NCBI GenBank assembly: GCA_009193035.1
Contig: SWDT01000122.1
Coordinates: forward strand, 1-64,000
Length of the DNA: 64,000 nucleotides
Direction: 5' to 3'
Source: Halicephalobus mephisto
Lineage: Eukaryota > Nematoda > Chromadorea > Rhabditida > Panagrolaimidae
The first letter of the stretch is position 1; every line of letters starts with the position of its first letter. Of this stretch, positions 1 through 12,599 are shown one piece after another. The position numbers and the translations under genes are program-made. The notes beneath the pieces were generated by a model. The model was not told the DNA's origin. It did not search any database and worked only from the letters and a program-made list of their open reading frames with translations.

Positions 1-2706
1 TTTACTTTGGAGACGCAAATGGTTGAAGACGCCTTTGTGAATCGAAAGACGTCCCGATTGAATCTTGTGGACTTGGCTGGATCGGAAAGACAAGCCCATA
101 CGAAGACTAATGACATGACCGTTTGAAAGAAGCCGGCAATATCAACAAATCCCTCTCCATCTTGGCTCGTGTGATCAGAAGTTTGGTCAATCAGAAATCG
201 AACAAGGAATACATCGCTTATCGTGATTCTCTCCTAACATTCATTCTAAAGGATTCTCTAGGTGGCAACTCCCGAACAGCTGTTGTCGTCAATGTCATCC
301 CAATTCCGAATTTGTTGGAGAAACTCTGTCAACATTGAACTTTGCTGAGAATGTCAAGAAAGTGAAGAACAAAACGAAAGTGAATGAGAATATAACCTGT
401 CAGAACATTGAATTGCTCAAGGCTGAACTACTCAGGGTCAAAGAGGAACTGAAAAATGCAGAGAACATTCCTAGAGATGATCCAAAGAAAGACGCTCTTA
501 TTGAGAAATTACAAAGTGACCTGGAAAAGGCAGCAGTTGACAGTGAAGAATACCGTAAAATGTACATCGCTATTCGTAAAGATCTCGATACTTCTCGCCA
601 ACAGTGTTCAATGTTGAAAAAATAGTGTTCGTTTTTTGAATGAATTAAAAGGAGGAAAACCAGACTTTGCCGACAAATTGATGGGAACGATAGAAAGCAT
701 GGCTGAAGATGTCCTCAAGAAGCAAAAACCAAAGTGACTACTGATGGGAATTCTGCCGTCAGTTTGGACATGGAGAAGGTCGTGAATGAACTAGAAACTC
801 TAAGAGAAGAATATAAAAAGTTCTTGATCAAAAAGAAGAACTTGATAAAGAAAACAAAAATCTTAATTCTCGATTGACGGATGTGCAGAACTCAGAAACG
901 ATTGAATAAAGAAAGATCAATTTCAGTAAGTATTTTTGAGAATATTTTTAGTAATTTTGTTGTTTTTAGCCAGTAGATTTTGGAGATGATATGGTTTCGA
1001 CTCCCTCGATGACATCAAAGGAACGTCGTCGTCGCCGTCAGACTCAGTTTACTCCTGGTAAAGGCTCTGTGAAACCACGTATTCTTTTTCCTGATGTGCT
1101 TTCGAGTCCTACATCTGGCGAAGATGATGGTCTACGAAGAAAAGTCATGGAATTAGAGGATAAAGTGGATGAAGAAGAAAAATCGCGTTTGGAAGTGGAG
1201 ATGCAGCTGAATCAATTGCATCAGATATTGAGAGAAAAAGAAGGACTCATTGCTAAATTAGAATCGACGGAAAATGAACGTATTACTGAGTTGTTTTCTG
1301 AAGTCAGTAAGCTTCGTGATGAAAGATCAATGTTGGATGATCGTGCTAAGTCTGCTGAATCTAGTTGTAAAGAACTTCAGTCTCAAGTGGAGAAGTACCG
1401 TAGTCGTATTGTGGATGCTGATAAACTCATTGCTCGTCAAGAAGCTTCAATCAATGAATATTTAGAGAAGATAATGAATCTAGAGAAGGAAGTTGCAGAA
1501 AGCACTGAAGCAATTTTATCATTACAGGAGGTAAAAGAACAACTAGAAAGTCAAATGGCTGAAGCAGTATACGAATATGAACAAAAGTTGTCACAGCATA
1601 CGAATGGTGTCTCGTCTACTGATGAAGATAACCAGAAAGACAGTGCTTTGACTGCTCGTATTGATGAATTGACGGAACAGTTGAAGAAGAAAGATGAAGA
1701 TATTGAAGTTCTTCGAAAAGAGTACGAGAAGAAGAATGCCGAAGTGAAACAGATGAGAAAACTTAGGGAATCTATTGGTGGACCTGGTCAGAAGAAGTTA
1801 CATAATGAGTTGAAGGAACTAATGAAAGAAAAGAAGAATCTTATTGCTCGATTGGAAGCTGTAGAAAGGTCTCGTGAAGAACTTGAAGATGAATTCAACG
1901 AGAAACTGCAACATGCTGAAGTACAATTGTCGGAAATGGTATCTTCTAAAGAGGCTATAGAGTCGGAATTCAATCGGGTTTCGATGGAATTGAAGACGCT
2001 AGCACAAACAGTGGTAAGTATTTTTTGAATTTAATTTGCTTTTGTAAGTGTTTTTCTAGCTTGGCTCGACGGTTGCTGCATTTGATACTAGAGCAAGTGT
2101 TTTTGACGTGAATTACCTTAATCCGAAGAGCAACATTTTCCGTGAAGCTACAGAACGTCTGAGAGAACAACGGGACAGACTTCACTTCCTTGAATTTGAA
2201 AATTCTCGATTACGTAATCAATCGGTAAATTTTTTGCAGTTGTTAGTTGAATTGACGGAATTTTTCAGAAAATGGACTCCCAGAAGTTGGAATTTAAGCC
2301 TCTAAATTCCAATGGGGAGAAATTTGCTGCTAAAGTAGGAGAAATGATGCGTGACCTTAAATTGGCAGAACCAAATGATGAAATGGACAGGGAAGCTAAT
2401 AGTCAGGAAAACCTTGAGAAGAAGGTTGCAGAATTGGAACAACAGATGAAGGCTCAAGAATTGGAATATCAGAAGAAACTTGCTGAAGCAGATGTTGCGA
2501 TTAAGGAAGTTGAAGCTCAGAAGAACAAAGCTTTGTCTGATTTGACGAATATGACTGGGCATCAGAATCATCATCAGAAGATTCAATATTTGGAGAAAAT
2601 GAAAGGGGAGTTGCAGACAATTCAGAAGGAAAATGCGACATTAAAAGCGAAGTTGAAACGATTGGAAGGAAGCAAGGATAAAGAAAATGTTCGTGTTAGA
2701 AGATAA
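1..2706 (+). CDS. Kinesin heavy chain, probably kinesin-12 (KIF15/KLP-18-like), 5' truncated and frameshifted
   Basis: Plus-end microtubule motor; kinesin-12 proteins act in spindle assembly. The window opens inside the motor domain: switch II ([10 protein letters not shown]), [29 protein letters not shown] and [11 protein letters not shown] are all present, followed by a neck (VKKVKNK) and a long coiled coil. The motor and early stalk are split over different frames: about six single-base shifts near 118, 305, 622, 719, 815 and 905. From the intron at 926-969 onward the frame is intact: exons 970-2013, 2060-2224 and 2269-2706, with 44-46 bp introns. The motor sequence and coiled-coil tail fit kinesin-12 best, but the subfamily call rests on memory of the motif pattern only. 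Because the 3' two thirds are clean, local sequence error is more likely than a pseudogene, though neither is proven. Confidence 0.8.
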
Positions 2707-3393
2707 TCAGTTTTGAAGATTGGCTTATGAATTGATCACTTTTTTCTATGAGTGTACTAGTCGGTAATGTAATTTCTGTCGTATTTGTCTTTCATCTCTG
2801 GGTTTTGGACGTTTTTTCTTTTGAAGAAGATTCCAGAAGTAGACAGCGAGCGGCTGGGACCATCTAACCCCTGGGAAATATTTGCGCAAAACTAATTGTG
2901 TTATAATGAAATTCTTTTTTGAGCACCCTTTACGCCTTTTTTCTCTCGGGCCTTTAGATCCTGGGATTTCTGGAAAAGAAGCCCCATAATGTTGTTCAAT
3001 TTTTAATATTTTTTAGTTTTGAAAATTTGAAGTACTCTGAATTTTGTTAATTTTTGACGGTGTGCTTTTTTTAATTTTTTTGTTTTTGTGAGTAAAGTAG
3101 TATGATTGGGATTGTTAGTATTTTGAAATTTATTAAAATTGAAATTTTGAGTTGTTTTAAAACGGAATTTTTAAATTTTTTGGCCAAGTGTCAATTTTGT
3201 CAAAAAATGTTTGTTTTTTGATTTTAGGATTTTTTAGAAAATTTTGGTTTTTATTGTTTTTAATGAATAAAGTAACTTAATTGTAATTATTTTAATTTTT
3301 TAGAAAAGTTATTAAAATTTAGGATTTTTGAATTATTAGATTAAGATTTTTGAACTTTTTAATCTTTTGGCGAAGTGTGAATTTTGCCAACAG

Positions 3394-3800
3394 AGGCTTT
3401 TTAATTTGATTTTCGACTTTAGGATTTGAATTTCCTCTTTTTTGTCCCTTATTTTTCATTTTTATTGTTTTTAATAAATAATGTAGCCTGATTAGGACTA
3501 TGATAACGTATAATTGAGTTTACTAACTTCTTGACGAAGTGTGAATTTTTTCAACAAAAGTTTTTTAATTCGATTTTCGACTTTAGGATTTGAATTTCCT
3601 CTTTTTTGTCCCTTATTTTTCATTTTTATTGTTTTTAATAAATAATGTAGCCTGATTAGGACTATGATAACGTATAATTGAGTTTACTAACTTCTTGGCG
3701 AAGTGTGAATTTTTTCAACAAAGGTTTTTTAATTTGATTTTCGATTTTAGGATTCGAATTTCCTCTTTTTTGTCCCTTATTTTTCATTTTTATTGTTTTT
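3394..3800. repeat. 164-bp tandem repeat, about 2.5 copies
   Basis: The block containing AGGATTTGAATTTCCTC recurs at 3421, 3585 and 3749, a constant 164-base period. The first two copies are nearly identical and the third is cut short near 3800. Near identity suggests recent duplication. Confidence 0.85.
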
Positions 3801-4599
3801 AATTAATATCACTGTCTTGTTCAATGTTTCAAGATCATTTTTGGAAAGATTTATCCATTAGAAGGTGTTTAAAATTGAAAATTCCAAATTTCGTATTTAT
3901 TCAGGATTTCCGGATGAAGGTTCAACACGCGAAGTTGTCCGAAATTTTGGATTTATCTGTTCCTGTTGCAATGAAAGTTGAATGAAGTCGAAACGATATA
4001 TGAACTTCTTTTTTTGGACCCAATTTGTTCGTTAGACGTATGTAATCTTCGTCATCTGTCTCTTCGAAGAAAAATTTTCCTCGAAATCAATTGAACGGAC
4101 AATTGAATTTATTTTTAAATTTCCTCATTTTCAATTGCCTTCTGGGTAAATTTCCGTTTTTCCGTGATATTGAAGCCGACCACATGTTCTTCCTAAACTG
4201 CTTTGAACTTTTTGTAAAGTTTGAGTTCAGTACACTTCCGTAAAAACCCCAGAATGTTCTAAAATCGTGGAGAATTACGGTATTTTAGGAAATTGATTAA
4301 AATGCTCTGGGAATTTTCTTGAATATTAAAAAGTAAAATTCTAGAAAATTTCGGAACTTCGCGTCGAGACAATTCTGGAATAATGTTCATTTTCTATTTT
4401 TAAAAGTGTTTAATTGGTGTCTTGTTAATGTTTTTAGGATCTCCTAGAATCTGAGGTTTTCGAAGATTCTGGAGTCTTCTGAAGGTTTTTAAAAATTTCG
4501 GAAGTTTTAGAATCTTCTCGAGATTCTGTAGTAATTTGTGGAACTGTACCGGAGGATTCTAGAGCTTGAGTGGAAGATTATGAGGTTTTATAAAACTTG

Positions 4600-4765
4600 A
4601 TAGAAAATTCTAAAATTTTAAAGAACTTTATAGAAGATTCTGAAGTTTTTAAGAACTTTATAGAAGATTCTGAGATTTTTAAGAACTTTATGAAAGATTC
4701 TGAAGTTTTTAAGAACTTTATGGAAGATTCTCAAATTTTTAAGAACTTTATGGAAAATTCTGAAA
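4600..4765. repeat. Short tandem repeat, about 33 bp unit
   Basis: Units of the form AAGAACTTTATGGAAGATTC followed by TGAAGTTTTT repeat five to six times with a few substitutions. The flanks to about 5040 hold degenerate relatives. Confidence 0.75.
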
Positions 4766-5044
4766 CCTAGAGTATTGGAAAGACTTCAGAACTTTTAGGA
4801 TCTTCTCGGACTTCTGTAATAATTCCTAAAATCTCATGAAAGGATTCTGGAGTCTGAATAGTAAATTCTGAAGCCTTCTAGAGTATTGGAAAGATTTCAG
4901 AACTTTCTAGAAACTCATGAAAAAAGTTCAGAATTCTATAGGAAATTCTGAAGCCTTCTTAAATTTCTCAAAAACTCTTGGAAACCTCAAAAATTATAAA
5001 TTCTAGAATCCTCTACAAAGTTCTAAAAATTCGTCTTGAATCAA

Positions 5045-5410
5045 TTTCTTTAAAATATTTATGTTTTTAAAAATAAAATATAAAAATTCGTGTCGGGATC
5101 ATTTTTTGAAAATATTTATTTTTTTAAAAATAAAATTCAAAAATTCGTGTCGGGATCATTTTTTAAAAATATTTATGTTTTTAAAAATAAAATATAAAAA
5201 TTCGTGTCGGGACAATTTTTTGAAAATATTTATTTTTTTAAAAATAAAATATAAAAATTCATGTCGGGATAATTTTTTGAAAATATTTATTTTTTTAAAA
5301 ATAAAATTCAAAAATTCGTGTCGGGATCATTTTTTGAAAATATTTATGTTTTTAAAAATAAAATATAAAAATTCGTGTCGGGACAATTTTTTGAAAATAT
5401 TTATTTTTTG
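5045..5410. repeat. 57-bp tandem repeat, about six copies
   Basis: The segment containing ATTCGTGTCGGGATCATTTT recurs every 57 bases (5089, 5146, 5203 and on). The unit is a multiple of three, so one frame stays open over the array and makes an apparent 163-residue ORF; this is not a gene. The core resembles a motif dispersed through the whole window. Confidence 0.9.
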
Positions 5411-5623
5411 TTTTTCCGGTGTTTACTGTATTAATTTTGAATCCATAATTGATAATTCCTTTTATTTTTTCCGAGTTCTAAAATTAGAAAAGAACCAGGA
5501 AACTTATGGAGACCGAATTACGTCCCCGTTGGCGTTGGGTTCAAATTTTTAAACTTCCGGATTTTAAAAATTCCAAAATTAATAATTTTATTTTTTTCGA
5601 ATTTTCATATTTAATTTTTTCAG

Positions 5624-8600
5624 ATGAATGAATCATTAATTTCTTCAGCAGGAAACCCGGATTCTGAAGGAGAACTAGAATGTGGAGGCAAAAATGAAGC
5701 TTACGATTTCGCAAGATTCGCATTGGTGACTTACGTGGGAACCCCCATTGCCGTCTTCGGATTGCTCTTCAATGCCATTTTAGTGGTGAATATTTCGTTT
5801 TTTATAAGAGCCATAATTAAACAAAAAAATCAAATTACTTTTTGGAATTTTTAAATTCCCGCGAAAAAAGAAAAAACTGGAATTTACTGCGAAAATTAAC
5901 TTTATAAAAATTCTGAAAATTCATGTCGAAACAATTTTGAAAAATTTAAATTTTTCCATTTTTTAAATTTAAAATTTAAATTTCTTAATTTTTTAAAATT
6001 TTTTATTTTTTTTTAAATTTAAATTTTCTAATTTTTTAAATTTTAAATTTTTTAATTTTTTTTTAAATTTTAAATTTTCATTTTTATATTTTTTTAAAAT
6101 TTAAATTTCTTAATTTTTTAAAATTTTTATATTTTTTTAATTTTTTATTTTTTTAGAAAGTGTTTTCGAACAGAAAACGTTTAAGAACTCCGGCGTTTTA
6201 TTTGTTCCTTCTGGCGATATTTGATTCTCTGATCTGTGCCATCTACATACCGTTCTTTACTGTAGATGCCATCGTGATTTATTATAAAAACGAAAAATTG
6301 CACCATATTTGGCACAGTTATGTCATGTTCCTCTACGGCACCAGCAGAGTCGGTAAGAAATATTTCTTGAAAATTAAAATATTAAAAACTTTTGAAATAT
6401 ATTTGGAAATTCTGAAATTTCTAAAATCTAGTGGAAAATTTTTAAAAATGTTTAAAGTCGAAAATTCTAAAAATTTTCTTCGGGATTATTTTGTGATTTT
6501 ATTTTTTATTTTTTACAGTAAGATTAGAGTGTCATAAAATACAGTAGTAAATTCTGTAATTTAAACTGAGAATTTTGGAGATTTCTAAAATCTAAAAATT
6601 CATGTCGGGATTATTTTTTATTTTTATTTCTAGTTTTTTACAGTAAGATTAGAGTTTTCTAAAATACAGTAGTAATTTTTGAAAAACATTTTAATTTCTA
6701 AAATCTAAAAATTCTCTTCGGGATTATTTTTTATTTTTATTTTTATTTTTCCAAAATACAGTAGTAAATTCTGTAACCTAAACTGAGAATTTTGGGGATT
6801 TCTAAAATCCAAAAATTCGTATCGGGACCATTTTGTGATTTTTTAAATTGTTACAGTACGACTAAAATCTTCCAGAATATTGTGAAAAATCCAGAAAAAA
6901 CCCAAAATTTAGAATATCAAAAATTCAAAAAATTTCATTTAGAACCATTTTGTAGATGATTTTTGATTATTCTACAGTAGTATGATATTTAGTGTTGAAT
7001 CTCTGTGAAACAGTATAGTTGTGTAGGAGATGAAGGACATAGGAATTTACTTATTTTAGTAACTGTTGGATTGTGCGCGATCTATTTGAGCGCAAGCCAC
7101 ACCGCGTTGGTCCCGAAGGGAAATACCCTGAAGATTAACGAAAGGCGTACGATTGCCTTTTGGCGGCAATTTGGAGATTGCGCAGTAATTGTGATAGAGT
7201 TGTGTTTTATCTCGTGCCTGAGGCCCCAATAAAGTTATTTCCATATATTTGTATCTACACACGGATCCGGATTCCCCAGCGACGATCCAACAGTAATAAT
7301 AAAATTAAACACAATAACTACCGTATATAACGTGTTTTCTGAAAAAACCAAGGATTCAGAAGAAAAACTGCAAAAAGTTTGTTTTTGGTTAAAATTCTGA
7401 CAGAAAACAAAACTTTTTGCAGTTTGTCTTCTGAATCCTTGATTTTTCCAGAAAACACGTTATTTATTAATTAGTCAACATTTAGTCTGTCATATATACA
7501 GTATACTGACTGTCTGGTAAGTAAAATATTCCCTCTTCAATACCTGGTTTGCTTATATAATAGCCAATTAACAAACGTATATAATAAAGATTAAACAAAA
7601 TATTTATATATCAATTAGCTAGTTGACAGTTTGTCATATATATAGTATACTTATTATCTTCCACGTAATGTTTTCTTTTCGAAATTGTGGATCCTAGTTT
7701 GCTTATATAATAGCCAGTTAACAAACGTATATAATAAAGATTAAGCAAGATGATGATATATTAGTCAACTAGTCGACACTTAGTTTGCCGCATATACAGT
7801 ATACTGATTGTCTAGCAGGTAGAATACTTCCTTTCCGAAATCTGGTTTGCTTATCCAGTAGTCAGTTAACAAACGGATATAATAAAGATTAAATAAAATA
7901 TTTTTATATCAATTAACTAGTTGACACTCAGTTTGTCATATGTACAGTATACTTATTATCTTTCACGTAATGTTTTCTTTCCGAGATTGTGGCTCCTAGT
8001 TTGCTTATGTAAGAACCAGTTAATAAACGGATATAACAAAGATTAAACAAAATATTTATATATCAATTAACTAGTTGACACTCAGTTTATCATATGTACA
8101 GTATACTTATTATCTTCCATGTAAGATTTTTTCTTCGAAATTGTAGATCCTAGTTTGCTTATGTAAGAACCAGTTAATACACGGATATTTTATTTAGTCC
8201 AATTTGCCTCGACTTACATGGTCGTCTGTGCCACAATTGAACGATTCATCGTGGTGGGGAACATCAAGTGGCTTTCGTTGGTGAGCAGCGAGTTCGGTCG
8301 ATACATCACAGCTTCGATTTCAATGTTCGTGATTCTGGTTCTTCGAGTTCCAGCTTTCTTCGATTACAAAGTTGTCTATTTGCCCGATTGTCCCAGATTC
8401 GAGGTTAGTTGTATTAATTCATTTTTTAAATAATTTATTTTTTTATTTTTTAAAGTTTTTAAATTTATTTTTTTTGTTTTTAAAATTTTAATATTTTTAA
8501 CTTTTTTAACTTTTTTATTACTATTTTGATTAAATTTTAGAAATTTCAATATTTTTTGTATTTTTGTATTTTTTTAATTTTTATATTTTTTTAAAATTTT

Positions 8601-10180
8601 TTGATTTTTTATATTTTTTTTATATTTTTTGATTTTTTATATTTTTATATTTTTATATTTTTATATTTTGATTTTTTATATTGTTTGATTTTTTAAAATT
8701 TTTTGATTTTTTATATTTTTTGATTTTTTGATTTTTACATTTTTACATTTTTATATTTTTTGATTTTTTAGGATTACACATTTGTTCCTGTTCTGATGGC
8801 CAGAGAAGACTATGCCATGTTCAATTTCTACGTGATCAGTGTGGTCCACATCATAGTCCCTTTTTTGCTTCTTTTGTCTTTGAATTTATTAATTATTGCC
8901 TTGACAAAAAAAAGGATATATGACCATTTTGGAAGAGGATCCACGTTTGTCGAAATGCCCCAGATTTCGTCATTGTTGAGAAAAGGTAGATTAATTTTTT
9001 TAATTTTATAATAATTTTCGAAAAACATTTTTTAAAAATTTTAAATTCTTGCGAAAATTGATTTTTTATAAAAATTCCGAAAAAAATTTTTATTTAATTT
9101 AAAATTAAAATTCTAAATTTTCTTTAAATTTAAAATTTTTATTTTTATTTTTTTTAAATTTAAAATTTTTATTTTTTTTTTAAATTTTTATTTTTATTTT
9201 TTTATGATTTGATTAATTTAGAATCAATTAATTCGAACCGAAAACATCGAAGTGAGCTCCGGTACGCCACGAGGACAATGGTCTTCATCGTGTTCACTTA
9301 TTTGATCTGCAACATCTTTAACGTCTTCATTACCGTAATGGAAAATGTTTTCAAAGATAATCCACTCATGTTCAACCAAGACGGATCAAGGTGAATTTTA
9401 TTCAAAAGTTACAGTAGTAAATTTTAAAAAATATTTTCCGTTCGAGACCGTTTTCAAAAAGTTTTTTACAGTAAGACTAAAATCTTCCAGAATCTAACAA
9501 AAATTAAAAATCGAAAATTCTAAAAATTTTCAGAAATTTTTTAAAAATATTTTATTAAAAATTTTAATTTTTTTTAATTTTTAAAAATTTATAAAATTTA
9601 ATTTTTTTTTATTTATAAAGATTTATAAAATTTAATTTTTTTTATTTTTAAAAATTCATAAAATTTTATTTTTTTTATTTTTTAAAGTTTTATAAAATTT
9701 TATTTTAAAAATTCATAAAATTTTATTTTTTTTTATTTTTTAAAATTTATAAAATTTTACTTTTAATTTTTGTAATATTATTATTGGTTTTAGCACGAAA
9801 TGAAATTCTACATCTACACCTATACAGCGGACTTGATTTCGATAATGGTGGCGATCAATTCGTTTTTGAGAATCTTCATTTACTTTTTCTGCAATCCTCA
9901 ATTCAGATTCCAGACTGTGACTTTGTGCAGATTCGGCTACGAAAAAACAAAAGTCTTCCTCAAATGTGAAGATCAATGTAACAGAAAAAACGATTCCAAA
10001 GATCTCTCGACATCCATCGTCGATCCTCCCCAAGCCTACGACGAAAGCGAAATTGTTTTTGTCGGACTTAATTGTGAAAATTGCGAAAGTGAATTTAAAA
10101 AAAAACGTCGGACAGAAAGGAACAGTGTCACTTTCGATAATTCCACCTCCACCAAAACCGGCGATACTTGTTATTTATAA
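5624..10180 (+). CDS. Rhodopsin-class seven-transmembrane receptor, neuropeptide-receptor-like
   Basis: Probable G-protein-coupled receptor in the plasma membrane, related in pattern to nematode FMRFamide-peptide receptors. Exons: 5624-5785, 6157-6352, 8198-8403, 8772-8985, 9222-9390 and about 9797-10180. Seen: TM1 at about residues 30-54, TM2 (AFYLFLLAIFDSLICAIYI), TM3 ending in ERF at 134-136 (the E/DRY position), TM6 (MVFIVFTYLICNIFNVFI) and TM7 NSFLRIFIYFFCNPQFR, an NPxxY-region variant. A Cys lies in loop 2 (LPDCP), but I see none at the usual start of TM3. The tail is long, charged and Ser/Thr-rich. The exon 5 to exon 6 junction is out of phase by one base: an indel, a missed microexon or a broken gene. 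Intron 2 is 1.85 kb and full of repeats. Ligand unknown. Confidence 0.8.
5786..6156 (+). other. GPCR intron 1, low complexity
   Basis: Runs of TTTTAAATTT and similar; nothing beyond the splice sites. Confidence 0.6.
7020..7261. mobile_element. Possible LTR-like fragment, 242 bp
   Basis: A less AT-rich island inside GPCR intron 2. It begins TGTGTAG and ends CTACACA, a perfect 7-base terminal inverted pair of the TG...CA type usual for LTRs, and carries AATAAAG about 30 bases before its end. No target-site duplication is obvious, so it may be one LTR of a decayed element or a chance pairing. Confidence 0.35.
7329..7461. repeat. Fold-back hairpin element, 133 bp
   Basis: Two arms of about 57 bases pair with roughly 93% identity around a loop of under 20 bases. 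The left arm starts AACGTGTTTTCTG and the right arm ends CAGAAAACACGTT. It sits in a transcribed intron. It looks like a MITE or foldback element. Confidence 0.8.
7540..8190. repeat. Tandem repeat, about 150-bp unit, four and a half copies
   Basis: GTTTGCTTAT starts units at 7547, 7697, 7845, 7999 and 8153 (spacings 150, 148, 154, 154). Each unit carries AGTTGACA, a CATATACAGTATACT-like block and AACAAACG. The array runs to just before the exon 3 acceptor of the GPCR. Confidence 0.85.
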
Positions 10181-10199
10181 ATTTATAAAAATGCAGAAA

Positions 10200-10690
10200 A
10201 CTAAATCATAAAGCTTTATTTAAAAATTGGATACTGTAACACTAAAAAGTAAAAAATATTTAAATTAAAAAAATTAGATACTGTAACACTAAAAAGTAAA
10301 AAATATTTAAATTTAAAAAAATTAAATACTGTAACACTAAAAAGTAAAAAATATTTAAATTTAAAAAAATTTGATACTGTAATACTAAAAAGTTTAAAAA
10401 AACTTTGGATTTAAAAATTGGATACTGTAATACTGAAAAATCTTTAAAATATTTAAATTAGACAAAATTTGATACTGTAACATTAAAAAGTAAAAAATAT
10501 TTAAATTTTAAAAAATCGAAAGCTGTAATACTAAGAAATTTTTAAAAAGTTTGATTTTAGAAATGGTGTACTGTAGTACTGAAAAGTAAAAAAATTGGAT
10601 ATTGTAGTACTAAAAAAGTAAAAAATATTTAACCTAAAAATATCGAGTACTGTAACAGTAAAAAATTAAAAAACTTTAAATTTAAAAAAA
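10200..10690. repeat. Minisatellite with GATACTGTAACACTAAAAAG core
   Basis: About nine diverged copies of a roughly 50-60 base unit containing ACTGTAACACTAAAAAGTAA and AAATATTTAAATTT, directly after the GPCR stop codon. Confidence 0.8.
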
Positions 10691-10739
10691 TTGAATATTA
10701 AATTTTATCAATTTAGGTAAAACAGTTTAAAATAGGAAA

Positions 10740-11640
10740 AATTTATGAATGTTGTTTCGGAACGAAAAATCCAATTTTCGATTTCTAACTAACCGTCAAC
10801 TTTGACTTCGAAGTCTGATCGTCAACTTTGATAAAACGGAGCAGAGTTGGAAGTCGAAATTTGGACTTTTACACCGACAACATTTGTGAACTTTTATTTT
10901 AAAAATTCCTAATTCAATTTATAAAATTCGATATTTAGATTTTTTAATCCGATTCTAAGGTCCGTTTTACCAAGGTTTGAAATCGAAGTTGGTCATCTAA
11001 CTTTGAGGTCAAAGTTCGTCATCGAAGTTCATCCTCAAACTTTGAGGTCGAAGTCAAAGTTCAACTTCGAAGTTGATCGTCAAAATTGACCATAAAAGTT
11101 CGACATAAAAATTTGAGGTCGAAGTCAAAGTTGATCATCAAAGTTTGAGATCAAAGTCAAAGTTCAACTTCGAAGTTGATCGTCAAAATTGACCATAAAA
11201 GTTCATCCTCAAAGTTTGAGGTTGAAGTTAATCGTTAAAATTCAACTTCAAAATTTGAGGTCAAAGTCAAAGTTGATCATCAAAGTTTGAGGTTGAAGTT
11301 AATCGTCAAAATTCAACTTCAAAGTTTGAGATCAAAGTCAAAGTTAATCCTCAAAGTTTGAAGTCGAAGTTAATCCTCAAAGTTGATCATCAAAGTTGAT
11401 CCTCAAAGTTTGAGGTCGAAGTCAAAGTTCAACTTCAAAATTAACATTTGAAATTTGATGTCGAAATTTGGACTTTTCGCACTATGACATCATTTAAGAG
11501 TCATGTTTTGGTTCGAAAAAATCAGATATCTAATTTTATAAATTTGGGCAAAACAACTTTTTCAAGTAGAAAAATCAATCAATGTTGTCTTAACGCGAAA
11601 AGTCCAAATTTCGATCTCAAACTTGGACAAAACGAAACAT
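10740..11640. repeat. CAAAGTTTGA/GTCGAAGTT dispersed satellite, copy 1
   Basis: Dense alternation of AAAGTTGATC, CAAAGTTTGAGG and GTCGAAGTCAAAGTT words over 10800-11450. Both sides hold inverted stretches that include AAAAGTCCAAATTTCGAT-like sequence near 11600. The same vocabulary recurs at 15600-15905, 48549-49047 and 50706-51204. Confidence 0.75.
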
Positions 11641-12599
11641 TAATTATTTTCGTTTTTTTAAATTTTAATTTTTTCATCCGATATCGAAAATTATATTTTA
11701 TTAAAATTCTATTTTTTTAATTAAGAAATTTGAAAAAAACTAACTTAAAATTTTTATTTTCGAATACGGTAATTTCTTTAATTTTTATAATTTTAAAATT
11801 AATTTTTTAGGAATTTATCATTCTTAAGTAAATATAGAAAATATAAAATTAGAATACTTGGAGTAGAACCCCCTCAGGAATTAAGAATTATCAAATTTTT
11901 AAAAATATTTTAAAAAATTAGAATATTATTTTTAAAGATATTAAAAAAATTTAATTTTTTTTTGTTTTTTAAAGATATTTAAAAAATTGAAATATTTTTT
12001 CAAAGATATTCAAAAAATTGAAATATTTTTTAAAGATATTCAAAAAATTAAAATATTTTTTTGTTTTTTTTAAAGATATTTAAAAAATTGAAATATTTTT
12101 TTTAAAGATATTTAAAAAATTTAATTTTTTTTAAAAATATTTTAAAAAATTAGAATATTATTTTTAAAGATATTTAGAAAATTTAATTCTTTTTTGTTTT
12201 TTTTTTAATTATAACTTTTTATCGGATAATGAAGATTATACTCTATTAAAATTCCACTTTTTTATTAACAACTTTGTGAAAAAAGAAACGAAAGACCGGC
12301 TTTGTCCAATTCGACTTGGCTGATTGATCTTCCTTGACCGGGGGAAAAACCTGTTCAGCCAAGTATATACGGTGTTTTTTCTTCTTAATTCTCGCAAATC
12401 AATCGTTGTGCGTGAATTTCGCCTCAGGCATCCGACTGGATTGCTTCCGTTCTCCTTTTCTCTTCTACAATCATATTTTCCAGAAATGGAAAATGACCAG
12501 TTCGGTTTTCCGCGATACTTGAAGCTCAAGTTTTTTGTTTCAAAAACGCCAGAATTTCGTAGAAGCTTCTGGAATTTTCCGGAGCTTAATGGGCAATTA
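11641..12599. other. Intergenic, mostly low complexity
   Basis: A/T runs (AAAGATATTTAAAAAATT units, 11930-12190), then a more complex stretch at 12240-12600. A TATCGGATAATGAAGATTATA-like segment near 12220 is a diverged copy of one near 11680. No supported gene. Confidence 0.5.

Larger units (their letters stand above)
2707..5044. other. Intergenic region, no gene seen
   Basis: AT-rich DNA between the kinesin stop and the GPCR. It contains the 164-bp tandem repeat and the 33-bp repeat listed separately, and many loose copies of TTCTAGAA/TTCTGAAG motifs. No coding potential with splice support was found on either strand. Confidence 0.6.

Noticed and set aside
5045..5410. Regular repeats suggestive of a CRISPR array
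   Set aside because: Head-to-tail 57-bp units without unique spacers, in a spliced eukaryotic genome.
5061..5552. 163-residue ORF with repeated Lys/Phe-rich units
   Set aside because: It is the 57-bp tandem repeat read in one frame; no splice, start-context or homology support.
7005..7262. ORFs of 68-75 codons on both strands
   Set aside because: They coincide with the LTR-like fragment and show no recognisable protein.
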